Assembly (NCBI RefSeq): GCF_000186265.1
Contig: NC_014934.1
Span: 992,001 to 1,056,000, forward strand
Direction of reading: 5' to 3'
DNA from: Cellulophaga algicola DSM 14237
Lineage (GTDB): Bacteria; Bacteroidota; Bacteroidia; Flavobacteriales; Flavobacteriaceae
Length of the DNA stretch: 64,000 nt
In this document: one piece after another, positions 1-8,875 of the stretch
Layout of the letters: the number at the start of each line of letters is the position of its first letter
Numbering within the stretch: the stretch's first letter is position 1
Position numbers and translations under genes: made by a program
The notes under the pieces: generated by a model
Databases searched by the model: none
Told to the model about the DNA's origin: nothing
Seen by the model: only the letters and a program-made list of their open reading frames with translations

Positions 1-1211
1 CAGAAGCCTATAAGCGTTACAAAACACCGCGATATAAAGAAATTGTTTACGGTATAGACGCTTTTCTAACGGAGCATATGCTACATGATGGTGGCGGGTA
101 TTACGCTGCTTTAGATGCCGATACCGATGGAGAAGAGGGTAAATATTACACTTGGAGCAAAGATGAACTACATACCCTTTTAGGAACTGAGTATGATTTG
201 TTTGCTGCCTATTATAAATTAAATCCAAAAAACACCTTAGAAAATGGCAGGTATGTCTTGCAACATACAGCATCTGATGCTACTTTCTGTATCTCTAATC
301 GTATTTCGTCAGATAAATTACAGCAATTAAAAAACGACTGGAAAAAAGCATTAAAAAAAGCACGTAACAAAAGAACATACCCTAGCAAGGATGATAAGAT
401 TATCACTTCTTGGAATTCACTTTTAATCAACGGCTATGTAGAAGCCTATAAAACATTCAACGATGATTCTTTCTTAAAAAAAGCTAAAGCTATCAATAGT
501 TTTATTCTAGAAAATTGCTATAAGAATAACGCGCTAATTCATTCCTATAAAAAAGGAGGAAAAAGAACAGCCGGCTTTTTAGAAGATTACGCTACACTGA
601 CTAATGCCAACATAAACTTGTATAGCGCTACATTAAATCCTGAATATCTAAACATAGCCACAAGCCTAAATGAAACAACACACCAAAAATTTTATGATGT
701 AGAAAGTGGGTTTTATCGCTTTAAAGAAGAAGATAATTTAATTTCAAAAATAATTCCAACACATGATGGCGTATTAGATTCCCCAAATGCTACGGTAGCC
801 GAAAACTTATTTTTATTGGGCCACATTTTATACCATGATGCCTATAGCGCGCAAGCAAAGAAAATGATACAAACAATGGCGCCACTTTTACAAGAAAACC
901 TTGAAGGGTATACTAAATGGAGCTCCCTAGCCTTACATCTTTCTTCTACCTATTATGAAATTGCCGTGGTGGGTTCTAATGCTACTCGTTTGACGCAAGA
1001 GTTAAATTCAAGTTTTTTAGCAAACACTTTAATTATTGGCACTGAAACAACATCAACTATTGCTATTTATAAAGACCGCTTTGAAGAGGATAAAAATTAT
1101 ATCTATGTCTGCCTCAACAACAGCTGTAAACTGCCGGTCACTTCTGTACCTGAAGCATTACAACAAATAGAATATAACTTAGAGAAAGGCAACTTAAACT
1201 TTGGATTTTAA
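1..1211 (+). CDS. DUF255/YyaL-like thioredoxin-domain protein, C-terminal part
   Basis: The reading frame is open from the first complete codon at position 3, so the gene starts outside the window and only about 400 C-terminal residues are present. The stretch with DGGGYYAALDADTDGEEGKY followed by YTWSKDEL is characteristic of the YyaL/spermatogenesis-associated-protein-20 family. In that family an N-terminal thioredoxin-like domain is followed by an (alpha/alpha)6 barrel resembling glycosidases; what is seen here is the barrel part, including TSWNSLLINGYVEAYK and the FLEDYA motif. The biochemical role of the family is not settled. The stop is 23 bases before the end of the convergent AraC-type gene, with no strong hairpin between them. 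Confidence 0.85.
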   Translation, partial: EAYKRYKTPRYKEIVYGIDAFLTEHMLHDGGGYYAALDADTDGEEGKYYTWSKDELHTLLGTEYDLFAAYYKLNPKNTLENGRYVLQHTASDATFCISNRISSDKLQQLKNDWKKALKKARNKRTYPSKDDKIITSWNSLLINGYVEAYKTFNDDSFLKKAKAINSFILENCYKNNALIHSYKKGGKRTAGFLEDYATLTNANINLYSATLNPEYLNIATSLNETTHQKFYDVESGFYRFKEEDNLISKIIPTHDGVLDSPNATVAENLFLLGHILYHDAYSAQAKKMIQTMAPLLQENLEGYTKWSSLALHLSSTYYEIAVVGSNATRLTQELNSSFLANTLIIGTETTSTIAIYKDRFEEDKNYIYVCLNNSCKLPVTSVPEALQQIEYNLEKGNLNFGF

Positions 1212-1233
1212 TACTATATCAAAAAAAATACAA

Positions 1234-2109
1234 TTACCAATTATCTAGCTTTAAACGAGCCCTAAACTTTGAAGGAACGGTCTTTGTGTATTTTTTAAAA
1301 AGTCTTGAAAAATAAGAGTAATTTTCATACCCTAGTTCTTGAGCAATCTCTCCTACTGGTTTATCGCTAAATGTTAACATTCGCTTGCTTTCTATCACAA
1401 CTTTTTCTGCAATGAGCGCTGTTACTGTTTTATTCAAAACATACTTACAAATTCTGTTTAAATGTTTTAAGGTGATATTCATTTTAGAAGCATAGAATGC
1501 AGGAGACTTTTCTACCGCATAATACCGATCTAGAAAAATATTAAATTCTTGCATTTTCTGACTATAAGAATGTAATTCTACATTATTTTCTTGCAATTGT
1601 TTTCTTGAAATTTCGATGTGAATGATATCAATTAAATTCAGAAGTTTATCTAATTTCCTTGTGTTATTCGCAAAATTCTCTTTAACTAATAACTTGAAAT
1701 AAACTTCAATGGCACTTAATTCTGCTTCATTCAAGCATACTTCCGAAATATTGGTCGATGCCTGATAAAACGGATAATCTTCCACTCTTTTTGCACCAAA
1801 ATAAAGATTGTAAATATCCTTAGTATAAAACATAATGTAACCATCGATATCTTTAGACAATTTCCAACTATGTACCTGACCTGGCTGAATAGTATAAATA
1901 CATCCCGGACTAATCGTGAATGTATTGAAGTCTATTTTATGAACTCCTGAACCTTTAGTAAAAAGTACGAGCAAATAAAAATTGTGACCATGAGAGCTTT
2001 CTATAAAACTATTATTTATCAAATGATTGCTAAACGTATTGATATAAAGTTCTTGTTGTCCTAGATTCCGATTAAAATTCTGAATATTATATACAGGGTA
2101 CTTTTTCAA
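1234..2109 (-). CDS. AraC family transcriptional regulator
   Basis: A 291-residue protein with the usual AraC/XylS layout. Residues about 20-110 form a cupin-like sensor domain (SSHGHNFYLLVLFTKGSG, then SPGCIYTIQPGQVHSW). Residues about 207-286 form the double helix-turn-helix DNA-binding domain, with the second helix region GYENYSYFSRLFKKYTK as the clearest signature. It is transcribed away from the DUF983 gene, and the 151-base divergent gap may hold promoters for both. There is no adjacent metabolic operon that would name its ligand. The family assignment is firm; the target genes cannot be read from this sequence. Confidence 0.9.
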   Translation of the reverse strand: MKKYPVYNIQNFNRNLGQQELYINTFSNHLINNSFIESSHGHNFYLLVLFTKGSGVHKIDFNTFTISPGCIYTIQPGQVHSWKLSKDIDGYIMFYTKDIYNLYFGAKRVEDYPFYQASTNISEVCLNEAELSAIEVYFKLLVKENFANNTRKLDKLLNLIDIIHIEISRKQLQENNVELHSYSQKMQEFNIFLDRYYAVEKSPAFYASKMNITLKHLNRICKYVLNKTVTALIAEKVVIESKRMLTFSDKPVGEIAQELGYENYSYFSRLFKKYTKTVPSKFRARLKLDNW

Positions 2110-2172
2110 TTAAATGTCTTTTTTGTGCTAAAATATGCGTTATTACTAACTTTTAAGTGTTCATAAATATAT

Positions 2173-2180
2173 TAATTTTG
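2173..2180 (+). promoter_or_regulatory. Candidate Bacteroidota -7 box upstream of DUF983 gene
   Basis: TAATTTTG is an exact match to the Bacteroidota -7 consensus TAnnTTTG, 80 bases before the DUF983 start codon. No clear -33 TTG is visible at the right spacing, so this is a candidate based on the -7 box alone. Confidence 0.4.
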
Positions 2181-2260
2181 TTGAATAATATAAAGACAAC
2201 CGCTATTAAATCACAAAACAAATAAATGTCTTTTTTATTATCTATTTAATTACAGAAATT

Positions 2261-2650
2261 ATGAATATTTTTAAAGGAACAAAGCTATATAGTATTTTTA
2301 CAGGCACTTGCCCTGTCTGCCAACAAGAAAGCATGTATAAAGAAGCCAATCCATTCAAAATAATGGATACTTTAAAAATGAATGAGCGTTGCAGTCATTG
2401 TAATACCAAATATAAAATTGAACCTTCATTTTTCTTCGGAGCCATGTATGTAAGCTATCCTATAGGAATTGGATTTGCTGCAATAGCATTTGTTTTATCC
2501 TATTTAGTTTTTAAAATAGACATACTACCCACATTCTATATCATATGTGTCATAATGCTCTTTATGTTACCTGTAATATTACGTTTATCTAGAAACATTT
2601 GGATTAACTTTTTTAAGCATTACCAGAAGCAGACAAATCTTAATGCATAA
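2261..2650 (+). CDS. DUF983 family zinc-ribbon membrane protein (copy 1)
   Basis: A 129-residue protein. Two CxxC pairs (C17/C20 and C44/C47) form a probable zinc ribbon. They are followed by the invariant-looking YKIEPSFFFGAMYVSY block and two hydrophobic segments at about 66-85 and 90-107. This is the DUF983 architecture; the function is unknown. A close paralogue lies in the same window at 15210-15614 and shares the start GTKLYSI / GNKLYSI, both cysteine pairs, the IEPSFF block and the RLSRNIWIN end. The start was chosen because the homology begins immediately at the methionine. Confidence 0.85.
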   Translation: MNIFKGTKLYSIFTGTCPVCQQESMYKEANPFKIMDTLKMNERCSHCNTKYKIEPSFFFGAMYVSYPIGIGFAAIAFVLSYLVFKIDILPTFYIICVIMLFMLPVILRLSRNIWINFFKHYQKQTNLNA

Positions 2651-2680
2651 AAAAAGGTTCTAAACAAAATGTTTAGAACC
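2649..2680 (-). terminator. Intrinsic terminator oriented to the minus strand
   Basis: A perfect 10-bp stem, GGTTCTAAAC / GTTTAGAACC, at 2656-2680 has a 5-base loop. On the minus strand it is followed by seven T residues (A run at 2649-2655); on the plus strand no T run follows. It therefore fits best as the terminator of a minus-strand transcript, namely the 47-codon ORF at 2714-2857, although it may also help end the DUF983 transcript. Confidence 0.65.
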
Positions 2681-2713
2681 CCTATACTTTGTGGCAAATA
2701 CTCGTTTTAGTTA

Positions 2714-2857
2714 TTATTGCTTATTAATCGCTCTTCTTCTGTAGTTATTTTTAATTTCTATATACAATAGCCCCGATGCTACTATAGCACTCAACACTAT
2801 AAATACAATTGGGTTGCCGTCTATAACTTCTAAACATAAATTAAATAAATTCTTCAT
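2714..2857 (-). CDS. Small single-pass membrane protein, 47 aa (hypothetical)
   Basis: I translated this short frame by hand. It starts MKNLFNLCLEVIDGNPIV, continues with a strongly hydrophobic stretch (residues about 17-33) and ends in a basic tail containing NNYRRRAINKQ, followed by tandem TAA stops. The composition is that of a positive-inside single transmembrane protein. Support comes from the hairpin with a T run 34 bases downstream on the same strand (2649-2680), which has no other minus-strand gene to serve. A weak purine-rich stretch precedes the ATG. No family is recognised. It could be a chance frame, but an ORF this hydrophobic with its own terminator is more likely real. Confidence 0.5.
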   Translation of the reverse strand: MKNLFNLCLEVIDGNPIVFIVLSAIVASGLLYIEIKNNYRRRAINKQ

Positions 2858-3148
2858 CTTTCTACTTCTTACTATTATTTAGTTTTCTACTAGATACAAG
2901 ATAAACGCAATAGTTGCTTTTTTAGTCCTTAAAAAAACAGAAAAAATTCTTAGCAGTAAACGAAGCCAAAAAATTCCGATAAACGACATATTCTCCCGAT
3001 AAAGAGTTTTTCATGTAAACACCAGTTAACGAGCATATTATACACTTCATCTATCATTATGTCAATGACCGAAAAAAAGACCCTTTAACCGATAGATAGC
3101 TATCTAAAGCGTACATTATCACGTTCTTGTAGTTCCAAATCGAATGAC
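2858..3148. other. Intergenic region with repeated CCGATA-type boxes
   Basis: This 291-base stretch has no convincing gene. It carries the repeated boxes described separately (2976-3106) ahead of the small secreted protein gene, and it is the only upstream region available for the minus-strand 47-codon ORF. A weak minus-strand TATCTTG lies near 2897-2903. Confidence 0.5.
2976..3106 (+). promoter_or_regulatory. Cluster of CCGA(T/A)A boxes with 20-bp spacing, plus a palindrome
   Basis: CCGATAAA occurs at 2976 and again at 2996. CCGAAAAA occurs at 3069 and CCGATAGA at 3089. Both pairs are exactly 20 bp apart, that is, two helical turns on the same face. A related CCAGTTAACG lies at 3022. The last box runs into the perfect 14-bp palindrome TAGATAGCTATCTA at 3093-3106. 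All lie within 175 bases upstream of the small secreted protein gene. Paired direct repeats at about two helical turns are typical of response-regulator sites (for example the LytTR type), but the identity of any binding protein is inference. Confidence 0.35.
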
Positions 3149-3370
3149 ATGAAATCTATTTTAACAGCTTTATTATTTGTATTTATCGGATTAAGCGCAC
3201 AAGCTAATACGAGCAACAAAAAAGATGTTAAAGCAACTACGATCACTAAAACTGTAGTAACATTCAACACTTACAAGACTTCAACCGTAGGGATTTACTT
3301 AGACAAAAATCATAAGATCAAAAAAGAACTTTCTTTTGTAACTAAAGCTAGCAAAGCTAAATTAGCTTAA
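3149..3370 (+). CDS. Small secreted protein, 73 aa (hypothetical)
   Basis: The first 19 residues (MKSILTALLFVFIGLSAQA) are a classic signal peptide with an AQA cleavage site. The mature 54 residues are Lys/Thr-rich and of low complexity, ending SFVTKASKAKLA, with no cysteine and no recognisable domain. It is probably exported to the periplasm or surface. It sits alone, 99 bases before the SDR-like gene and behind an elaborate repeat-bearing upstream region, which suggests an individually regulated gene. I cannot name a function. Confidence 0.75.
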   Translation: MKSILTALLFVFIGLSAQANTSNKKDVKATTITKTVVTFNTYKTSTVGIYLDKNHKIKKELSFVTKASKAKLA

Positions 3371-3469
3371 TTCTTAAGTTTTACATTCTCTTAAATGCAT
3401 TAAACATGTATTTGTTTGCGGCAAGCTCTTTTCTATATACGCTGTAATTTTACCTTCTAAAATAACGTT

Positions 3470-4099
3470 ATGGAAAATATATTAGTAGCTGGTGCCAATG
3501 GTACTACAGGAAAAAAAATAGTAGACTTACTAAAACAATCACAATACTTTAATCCTATTGCAATGGTTCGTAAAGAATCTCAAATGGAACAATTTAAAGC
3601 GAAAAATATTGAAGTACTTTTAGGAGATTTAGAACAAGATATTAGCAATAGCACCCAAAACATTGATAAAGTAATATTTGCTGCTGGATCTGGCGGTAAA
3701 AAAGTGGTTGAAGTAGATCAAGAGGGCGCTAAGAAACTTGTAGACGCTTCTAAGGCAAACAACATAAAGAAATTTGTGATGCTAAGCTCTATGGGTGCTG
3801 ATCAACCGGAAAAAGCTGAAAAATTAAAAGATTATTTACAAGCAAAGCATAATGCCGATGTATATTTAAAAAATAGTGGACTTAACTTTGCTATTGTACG
3901 TCCAGGAAGCCTTACAGACAATAAAGGTATTGGCAAAATAGTACTTTCAGAACATTTATCTCAAGAAGGAAACATCAGCAGAGATGATGTGGCACAAACG
4001 CTAGTTCGCGCATTAAACGACGATGTAGCGAACTATAAAACATTTGAAATATTAGAAGGCGAAACCTTAATTGGACAAGCTTTAGATACCGTAGGATAA
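3470..4099 (+). CDS. Atypical SDR / NAD(P)H-binding protein
   Basis: A 209-residue Rossmann-fold protein. The N-terminal ILVAGANGTTGKK contains the atypical-SDR dinucleotide motif GxxGxxG (G8, G11, G14). FVMLSSMGAD corresponds to the central strand, YLQAK (Y122/K126) resembles the SDR YxxxK pair, and the AIVRPGSLTD block is typical of NmrA/YwnB-type NAD(P)-binding proteins. The substrate is unknown. It is preceded by an AT-rich leader and converges with the CPXCG gene, with a gap of only 4 bases. Confidence 0.85.
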   Translation: MENILVAGANGTTGKKIVDLLKQSQYFNPIAMVRKESQMEQFKAKNIEVLLGDLEQDISNSTQNIDKVIFAAGSGGKKVVEVDQEGAKKLVDASKANNIKKFVMLSSMGADQPEKAEKLKDYLQAKHNADVYLKNSGLNFAIVRPGSLTDNKGIGKIVLSEHLSQEGNISRDDVAQTLVRALNDDVANYKTFEILEGETLIGQALDTVG

Positions 4100-4103
4100 A
4101 TCT

Positions 4104-4286
4104 CTACTGTTCTATATCATTGGCAGAAAACCCTATGAGCTCATGTTCCTGAAATTCAGGTGTGAGCTCTATTGGATTACAACATACTTCACAATCTTCA
4201 ATATAGGTTTGTTGCCGTACAGAAGTATCTAACAGCATTGAAATCTCCTCCCAGCAATACGGACATTGAAAAAAGTGTTCATACAT
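4104..4286 (-). CDS. CPXCG motif-containing cysteine-rich protein
   Basis: A 60-residue protein with cysteines C8/C11 (CPYC) and C32/C35/C36 (DCEVCCNPI), the pattern of the small CPXCG zinc-binding family. The function is unknown. It lies three bases downstream of the TolC-like gene on the same strand, so it is probably the last cistron of the efflux operon; whether that association is functional is not shown by the sequence. Confidence 0.85.
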   Translation of the reverse strand: MYEHFFQCPYCWEEISMLLDTSVRQQTYIEDCEVCCNPIELTPEFQEHELIGFSANDIEQ

Positions 4287-4289
4287 ATA

Positions 4290-5651
4290 CTATAGATTTA
4301 CATTTAACAACTGACCTGTTAATTGCAACAACTGCAACTCGGATAGTTTAGCATCATATTTTGCTAAATTTTTATTGGTCTCTGCATTCAACAAATTAAT
4401 CTGAGCCTGTCTAAATTCAATTGACGTTATTCTACCCATTTGAAACTGCTCTTTTGAGCGTGCAAAATTATTTTCATTAGTAATTACATTCTGCTCTTGA
4501 ATCTGATATATCTTTAATAAATTCTCATAAATAGTTTTAGCATTTTGGATATCTCTTTCTACCTCTACTCCTAGCTGTTGTTTTACTATTTCTTGATTCT
4601 TATAGGCGATTTTTGCATTTTTAACGGTCACAGCGGTACTCCCTCCATCAAATAAATTCCATGTTAAACTTGCTCCTAATCCTAAATTATAACTATCTCT
4701 ATTACTGCCCGGTATTACTTGCCCGGGAATAAATGAACTAGCAGCGCTTTGATTTAAATTCCAACCATACGAACCTGTTAAACCTAATGCTGGCAAATAA
4801 CCAGACTTACCAACCTTGATATCATACTCATTAATTTTTAGGTTCTTTTCGGCTTGCAGTAATGAAACGTTATTTTGCTTAGCTAATGCCATATGATCAG
4901 TTAATTCTATACTTGGGGTAAAAACCACTAATGTATCTACTTGATATGCTTTATTTAGATCTTGATTAAGCACTACATTCAAGTCTCGTTTTGCATTTAC
5001 CAATTGTTGTTGCACATTTAAAAATGAAATACTATCATTTGTTACGTCTACTTGAGCATTTAAAATATCAAGCTTTGTATTCTGCCCATATTCAAAAGAG
5101 TACTCAGCTCTTATATAGCGGTCTTTTGATATTTCTAATGCCTGTTTTAAAACATTAGCATTTTCGGTTAACTGTGCTACCTGATAGTAAACACTAAACA
5201 GCTGTACTATAGTATTTTCAATTGTTTCTCTAGCCTGTAATTCGGTTAATTGATATTGTTCTTTTAGCTGTTTATAGGTATAAAACCTACCCAAGCCATC
5301 AAACAATGTGTAGTTTAAGTTTAACCCTGCATTATAGGTTTGCGATTCTGCATGATTTATTTCCAAATCTGCCCTAGAAGTAACTCCATCAGCTTCAAAC
5401 TGTCCAGGATATCCCGTATTACTATTTAATTCGTTATAATTTGCTCCTGCAACACCCGTTAAGCTTGGCAAATAACCCGAATTTAAAATACTCCTATTAT
5501 TATCTGCTACTTCAACTTGATTCTTCGCAATTTTAATTCCAAAATTATTTTCTAAAGCAATTGAAATTGCAGCTTCTTTAGTCAAAAGGTTATCTTGAGC
5601 AAAAAGTCCGCCATAAAAGCCAAAAAATAATATAATATATAGTTTCTTCAT
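4290..5651 (-). CDS. TolC family outer membrane efflux channel
   Basis: A 453-residue protein with a signal peptide (MKKLYIILFFGFYGGLFAQD) and two similar halves of the outer-membrane-factor fold. Each half has long amphipathic helices and a beta-strand region: GLNLNYTLFDGLGRFYTYKQ in the first half and LGASLTWNLFDGGSTAVTVK in the second, the usual internal duplication of TolC. It is the third gene of an operon with the RND permease (20-base gap) and the adaptor, and would form the outer membrane exit duct of that pump. Confidence 0.93.
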   Translation of the reverse strand: MKKLYIILFFGFYGGLFAQDNLLTKEAAISIALENNFGIKIAKNQVEVADNNRSILNSGYLPSLTGVAGANYNELNSNTGYPGQFEADGVTSRADLEINHAESQTYNAGLNLNYTLFDGLGRFYTYKQLKEQYQLTELQARETIENTIVQLFSVYYQVAQLTENANVLKQALEISKDRYIRAEYSFEYGQNTKLDILNAQVDVTNDSISFLNVQQQLVNAKRDLNVVLNQDLNKAYQVDTLVVFTPSIELTDHMALAKQNNVSLLQAEKNLKINEYDIKVGKSGYLPALGLTGSYGWNLNQSAASSFIPGQVIPGSNRDSYNLGLGASLTWNLFDGGSTAVTVKNAKIAYKNQEIVKQQLGVEVERDIQNAKTIYENLLKIYQIQEQNVITNENNFARSKEQFQMGRITSIEFRQAQINLLNAETNKNLAKYDAKLSELQLLQLTGQLLNVNL

Positions 5652-5671
5652 TACTAATTATGCTTTACTGA

Positions 5672-8600
5672 CTATTTTAAATGTTTTTCCTCTTCTTGTT
5701 CTTTGATAGCTCTTTCTACTTCTTCCTTAGTGATATCATCACCTGTAATTAACCATTTTGTAGTTACTTTTAGCTTATTACTAAAGGCTAAAAATAATGG
5801 TAACATTAGCAATGTTAATATAGTAGCAAAAGCAATACCATAGGCTATTGAAATTGCCATTGGTTTTAAGAACTGTGCTTGTCTGCTTTTTTCTAAAAGA
5901 AGTGGTGCTAAACCTGCAATGGTTGTTATTGAAGTTAAAAATATGGCTCTAAAACGTGATCTCCCTGCCTCAAAGATCGCATCATCAAACTTCATCCCTT
6001 CTTTTAAGTTCGTATTAAATTTTCCTATTAAAACCAATCCATCGTTCACCATAATACCAATTAAGGCAATAATACCTAATAAAGAAAGTATGTTTACCGG
6101 AAAACCATGTATCCAATGTCCCCATGAAACTGCTGGCAAACAAAATGGAATTAATAGTAACAACATTAATGGCTGACTAAAACTACGGAACGTAAATGCT
6201 ATTGTTATATATATTAAAGCCAATACGGTTAACCCAACTAAGCGCAATGAATCTGAAAACTTTTTGGCTTCCCTATTTTGTCCTTCATAAGAAGCAGATA
6301 CGGACGAATATTTAGACTGAATATCAGGCATAATATTATTCTGAATGTCTAACATTACATCAGTAGCACTTGTTTCTTTACTATTCTTAAGATCTGCAGT
6401 AACCTGTATTTCTCGCTGCCCTTCTAAATGGTTTATAGCCACATCACCACGTTCAATAGTATAGCTTGCAATCTCTTTTAATGGCACTCTGCTACCGTCT
6501 GGTGTATTAATTCTCATTTCATCTAAATCTGTAATAGAAGATCTGTTTTCTTTGTCATAACGCACCCAAACCCTAATCTCATCTTCTCCACGCTGAAAAC
6601 GTTGTGCTTGCACGCCAAAGAACCCTGATCTAATCTGCGTCATTACAGTTTGCAAGTCTAAGCCTAACAAATAGGCATTTTCTTTTAACTCTAGCTTTAT
6701 TTCTTTAATACCTGCGGGGTCATTATCCGCAACATCTTTTAAAAGTGCATTATTAGCTAAAGCTGCTTTTAGTTCTTTTTTAGCCTCTTTTAATTCATTA
6801 ATATTATTACTTAATAAAGAAACAGCAATAGGATTACCTCCAAAATTACCTCCTGAACCATAAATTAAGCTCTCTACACCTATTACGGGGCCAACAAGTT
6901 CTTGTAGCCTATTTGTAACTAGCTCAGAACTTATAACGTCTGGTCTTTCTTCTCCAGGCAAAAGATTAATAGCTAATGAAGCGGTTGATGTTCCTGGGCC
7001 TACTCTTTTAATTAAATTATCAAACAAAACTTTATCAGTTCCTTTTAAATACTTTTCTGTAAATTCTTCATTCACAATTTTCGCCTTACTTTCTATAAGT
7101 GTTATAATAGAATCTGTAATAATAGCATTAGTTCCATTAGGCATTTCTAAACTTACTGAAACACGGTCACTAGCTACATTTGGAAAAAAAGCAGTTCTAA
7201 TTATTCCTGCTCCTACAGAACCGATTGTCAATGATAAAGCAATAGCAAAAAATGAAAAACTAAGTATCTTATATTTTAAAGTGAATTTTAAAACTGGAGC
7301 ATAAAAATCATCTCGCATCCAATTCATAAAGCGATCTCCTGCTTGGTTAATTACGCGTAGTTTAGCAAAAGCCTGGCCTAACTTAGTCTTAGGCTTATCT
7401 TCAATAGTTTGCAATGCTTTGGAATGTGCTAAATGGGCAGGCAAAATAATTAAAGCTTCTACTAAAGAGATTACCAATGTTAACAGTACAATTACGGAGA
7501 CTTCACTAAAGACATCTCCTATTCTACCATCTAAAAACAAAAACATTGAAAAAGCCAGCATTGTTGTTATAATTGCAGATACAATAGGTGGTACTACTTC
7601 TAATGTTCCATCAATAGCAGCTTGTATTGGCGATTTTCCTTTTTCATAATGTTGGTATATATTTTCTGCAATTACAATTCCATCATCAACCAAAATACCA
7701 ATTACAATAATCATCCCGAAAAGGGAAAGAATATTTATAGTAACGTCAAAATATCCTGCAAAAATAAACATCCCTAAAAAAGAAATAGGGAGACCAAAAG
7801 CTACCCAAAATGCCAAACGTGTATTTAAAAATAAGGATAAGAAAATAAGAACTAACAACATTCCTTGCCAAGCATTAGTAATTAGAAGTTGCGTACGCTG
7901 ATTTAGAGTTATTGATTGATCCCGAATAACATCTAAATGGACATTATTATATTTCTGATTAAAATCTTCAACATATTCATTCACCCTTTCTGCAGATGTC
8001 GTTAAATCTTCAGAATTTGTATTCGTGATCGCCACAGATACGGATAAGTTGCCGTTATAGTAAGAGGCATTAGGCGATTCTTCAAAACGATCTCTAATAA
8101 TCGCAACATCTTTTAGTCTAATGATCTGTCCAGAAGGGCTCGCTTTAATTATCAAATTAGTTATTTCATCCCCATAATAAGATCGGTTATTGGCTCTAAT
8201 TAAAAATTCTTCAGTATCGGTTTTAATATTCCCCCCTGTGACTAAAATATTTGCATTAGAAACTGCTGCTGATACATCACTAAATGAAATGCTATACGCT
8301 AATAAACTATTTTCATTTACTGCTATTTCTATTTCCTCATTAGGGAAACCAGAAATTTCTATCTGAGAGATTCCATCTATAGCTCTTATATCATTTTCAA
8401 TTTGCCTTCCTATCTGCTTTAATGTAACGAGTGGAATATTTTCCCCACTAATTGCAAAACTAATAGTTTCTCTAATATTTTCATTTTTGGCAACCACCAA
8501 AGGCTCCATGCCTGTTGGAAAAGAAGGAACTCTATCTACCGCATTTTTTACTTCTAAAAGCATAAAATCAATATTCTCCCCTTTTTCAATCTCAACACTT

Positions 8601-8875
8601 ATAGAACCACTATTCTCACTAGATTTAGACGTAACTCTATCTACTCCTTCTAGTCCCTTTAAATTGTCTTCAATTTTTAAGACAATCCCTTCTTCAATTT
8701 CTTGAGGAGATGCACCTGGATAGGCAATAGTTATAGATATTACACTAGAATCTACTAATGGAAAGAATGACGACTTTAGAGACATTACCCCCACAATACC
8801 AAATACCGTAATGGCTAAAAGAAAAACGGAGACAGCTACATGGTATTTAATGAAATATGTTATAATCTTTTTCAT
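5672..8875 (-). CDS. RND efflux permease (HAE1/AcrB-like)
   Basis: A 1067-residue inner membrane proton-drug antiporter of the resistance-nodulation-division superfamily. An N-terminal membrane helix (residues 12-32) precedes a periplasmic porter domain, a helix bundle at about 335-490, a second porter domain and a second bundle near 880-1030. The paired aspartates of helix 4 are present (VDDG, D397/D398), as needed for proton relay, and the corresponding second-half helix reads GIMVNDGLVLIG. It overlaps the adaptor gene by one base, so the two are translationally linked. The substrate cannot be inferred; no local TetR or MarR regulator is adjacent. Confidence 0.95.
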   Translation of the reverse strand: MKKIITYFIKYHVAVSVFLLAITVFGIVGVMSLKSSFFPLVDSSVISITIAYPGASPQEIEEGIVLKIEDNLKGLEGVDRVTSKSSENSGSISVEIEKGENIDFMLLEVKNAVDRVPSFPTGMEPLVVAKNENIRETISFAISGENIPLVTLKQIGRQIENDIRAIDGISQIEISGFPNEEIEIAVNENSLLAYSISFSDVSAAVSNANILVTGGNIKTDTEEFLIRANNRSYYGDEITNLIIKASPSGQIIRLKDVAIIRDRFEESPNASYYNGNLSVSVAITNTNSEDLTTSAERVNEYVEDFNQKYNNVHLDVIRDQSITLNQRTQLLITNAWQGMLLVLIFLSLFLNTRLAFWVAFGLPISFLGMFIFAGYFDVTINILSLFGMIIVIGILVDDGIVIAENIYQHYEKGKSPIQAAIDGTLEVVPPIVSAIITTMLAFSMFLFLDGRIGDVFSEVSVIVLLTLVISLVEALIILPAHLAHSKALQTIEDKPKTKLGQAFAKLRVINQAGDRFMNWMRDDFYAPVLKFTLKYKILSFSFFAIALSLTIGSVGAGIIRTAFFPNVASDRVSVSLEMPNGTNAIITDSIITLIESKAKIVNEEFTEKYLKGTDKVLFDNLIKRVGPGTSTASLAINLLPGEERPDVISSELVTNRLQELVGPVIGVESLIYGSGGNFGGNPIAVSLLSNNINELKEAKKELKAALANNALLKDVADNDPAGIKEIKLELKENAYLLGLDLQTVMTQIRSGFFGVQAQRFQRGEDEIRVWVRYDKENRSSITDLDEMRINTPDGSRVPLKEIASYTIERGDVAINHLEGQREIQVTADLKNSKETSATDVMLDIQNNIMPDIQSKYSSVSASYEGQNREAKKFSDSLRLVGLTVLALIYITIAFTFRSFSQPLMLLLLIPFCLPAVSWGHWIHGFPVNILSLLGIIALIGIMVNDGLVLIGKFNTNLKEGMKFDDAIFEAGRSRFRAIFLTSITTIAGLAPLLLEKSRQAQFLKPMAISIAYGIAFATILTLLMLPLFLAFSNKLKVTTKWLITGDDITKEEVERAIKEQEEEKHLK

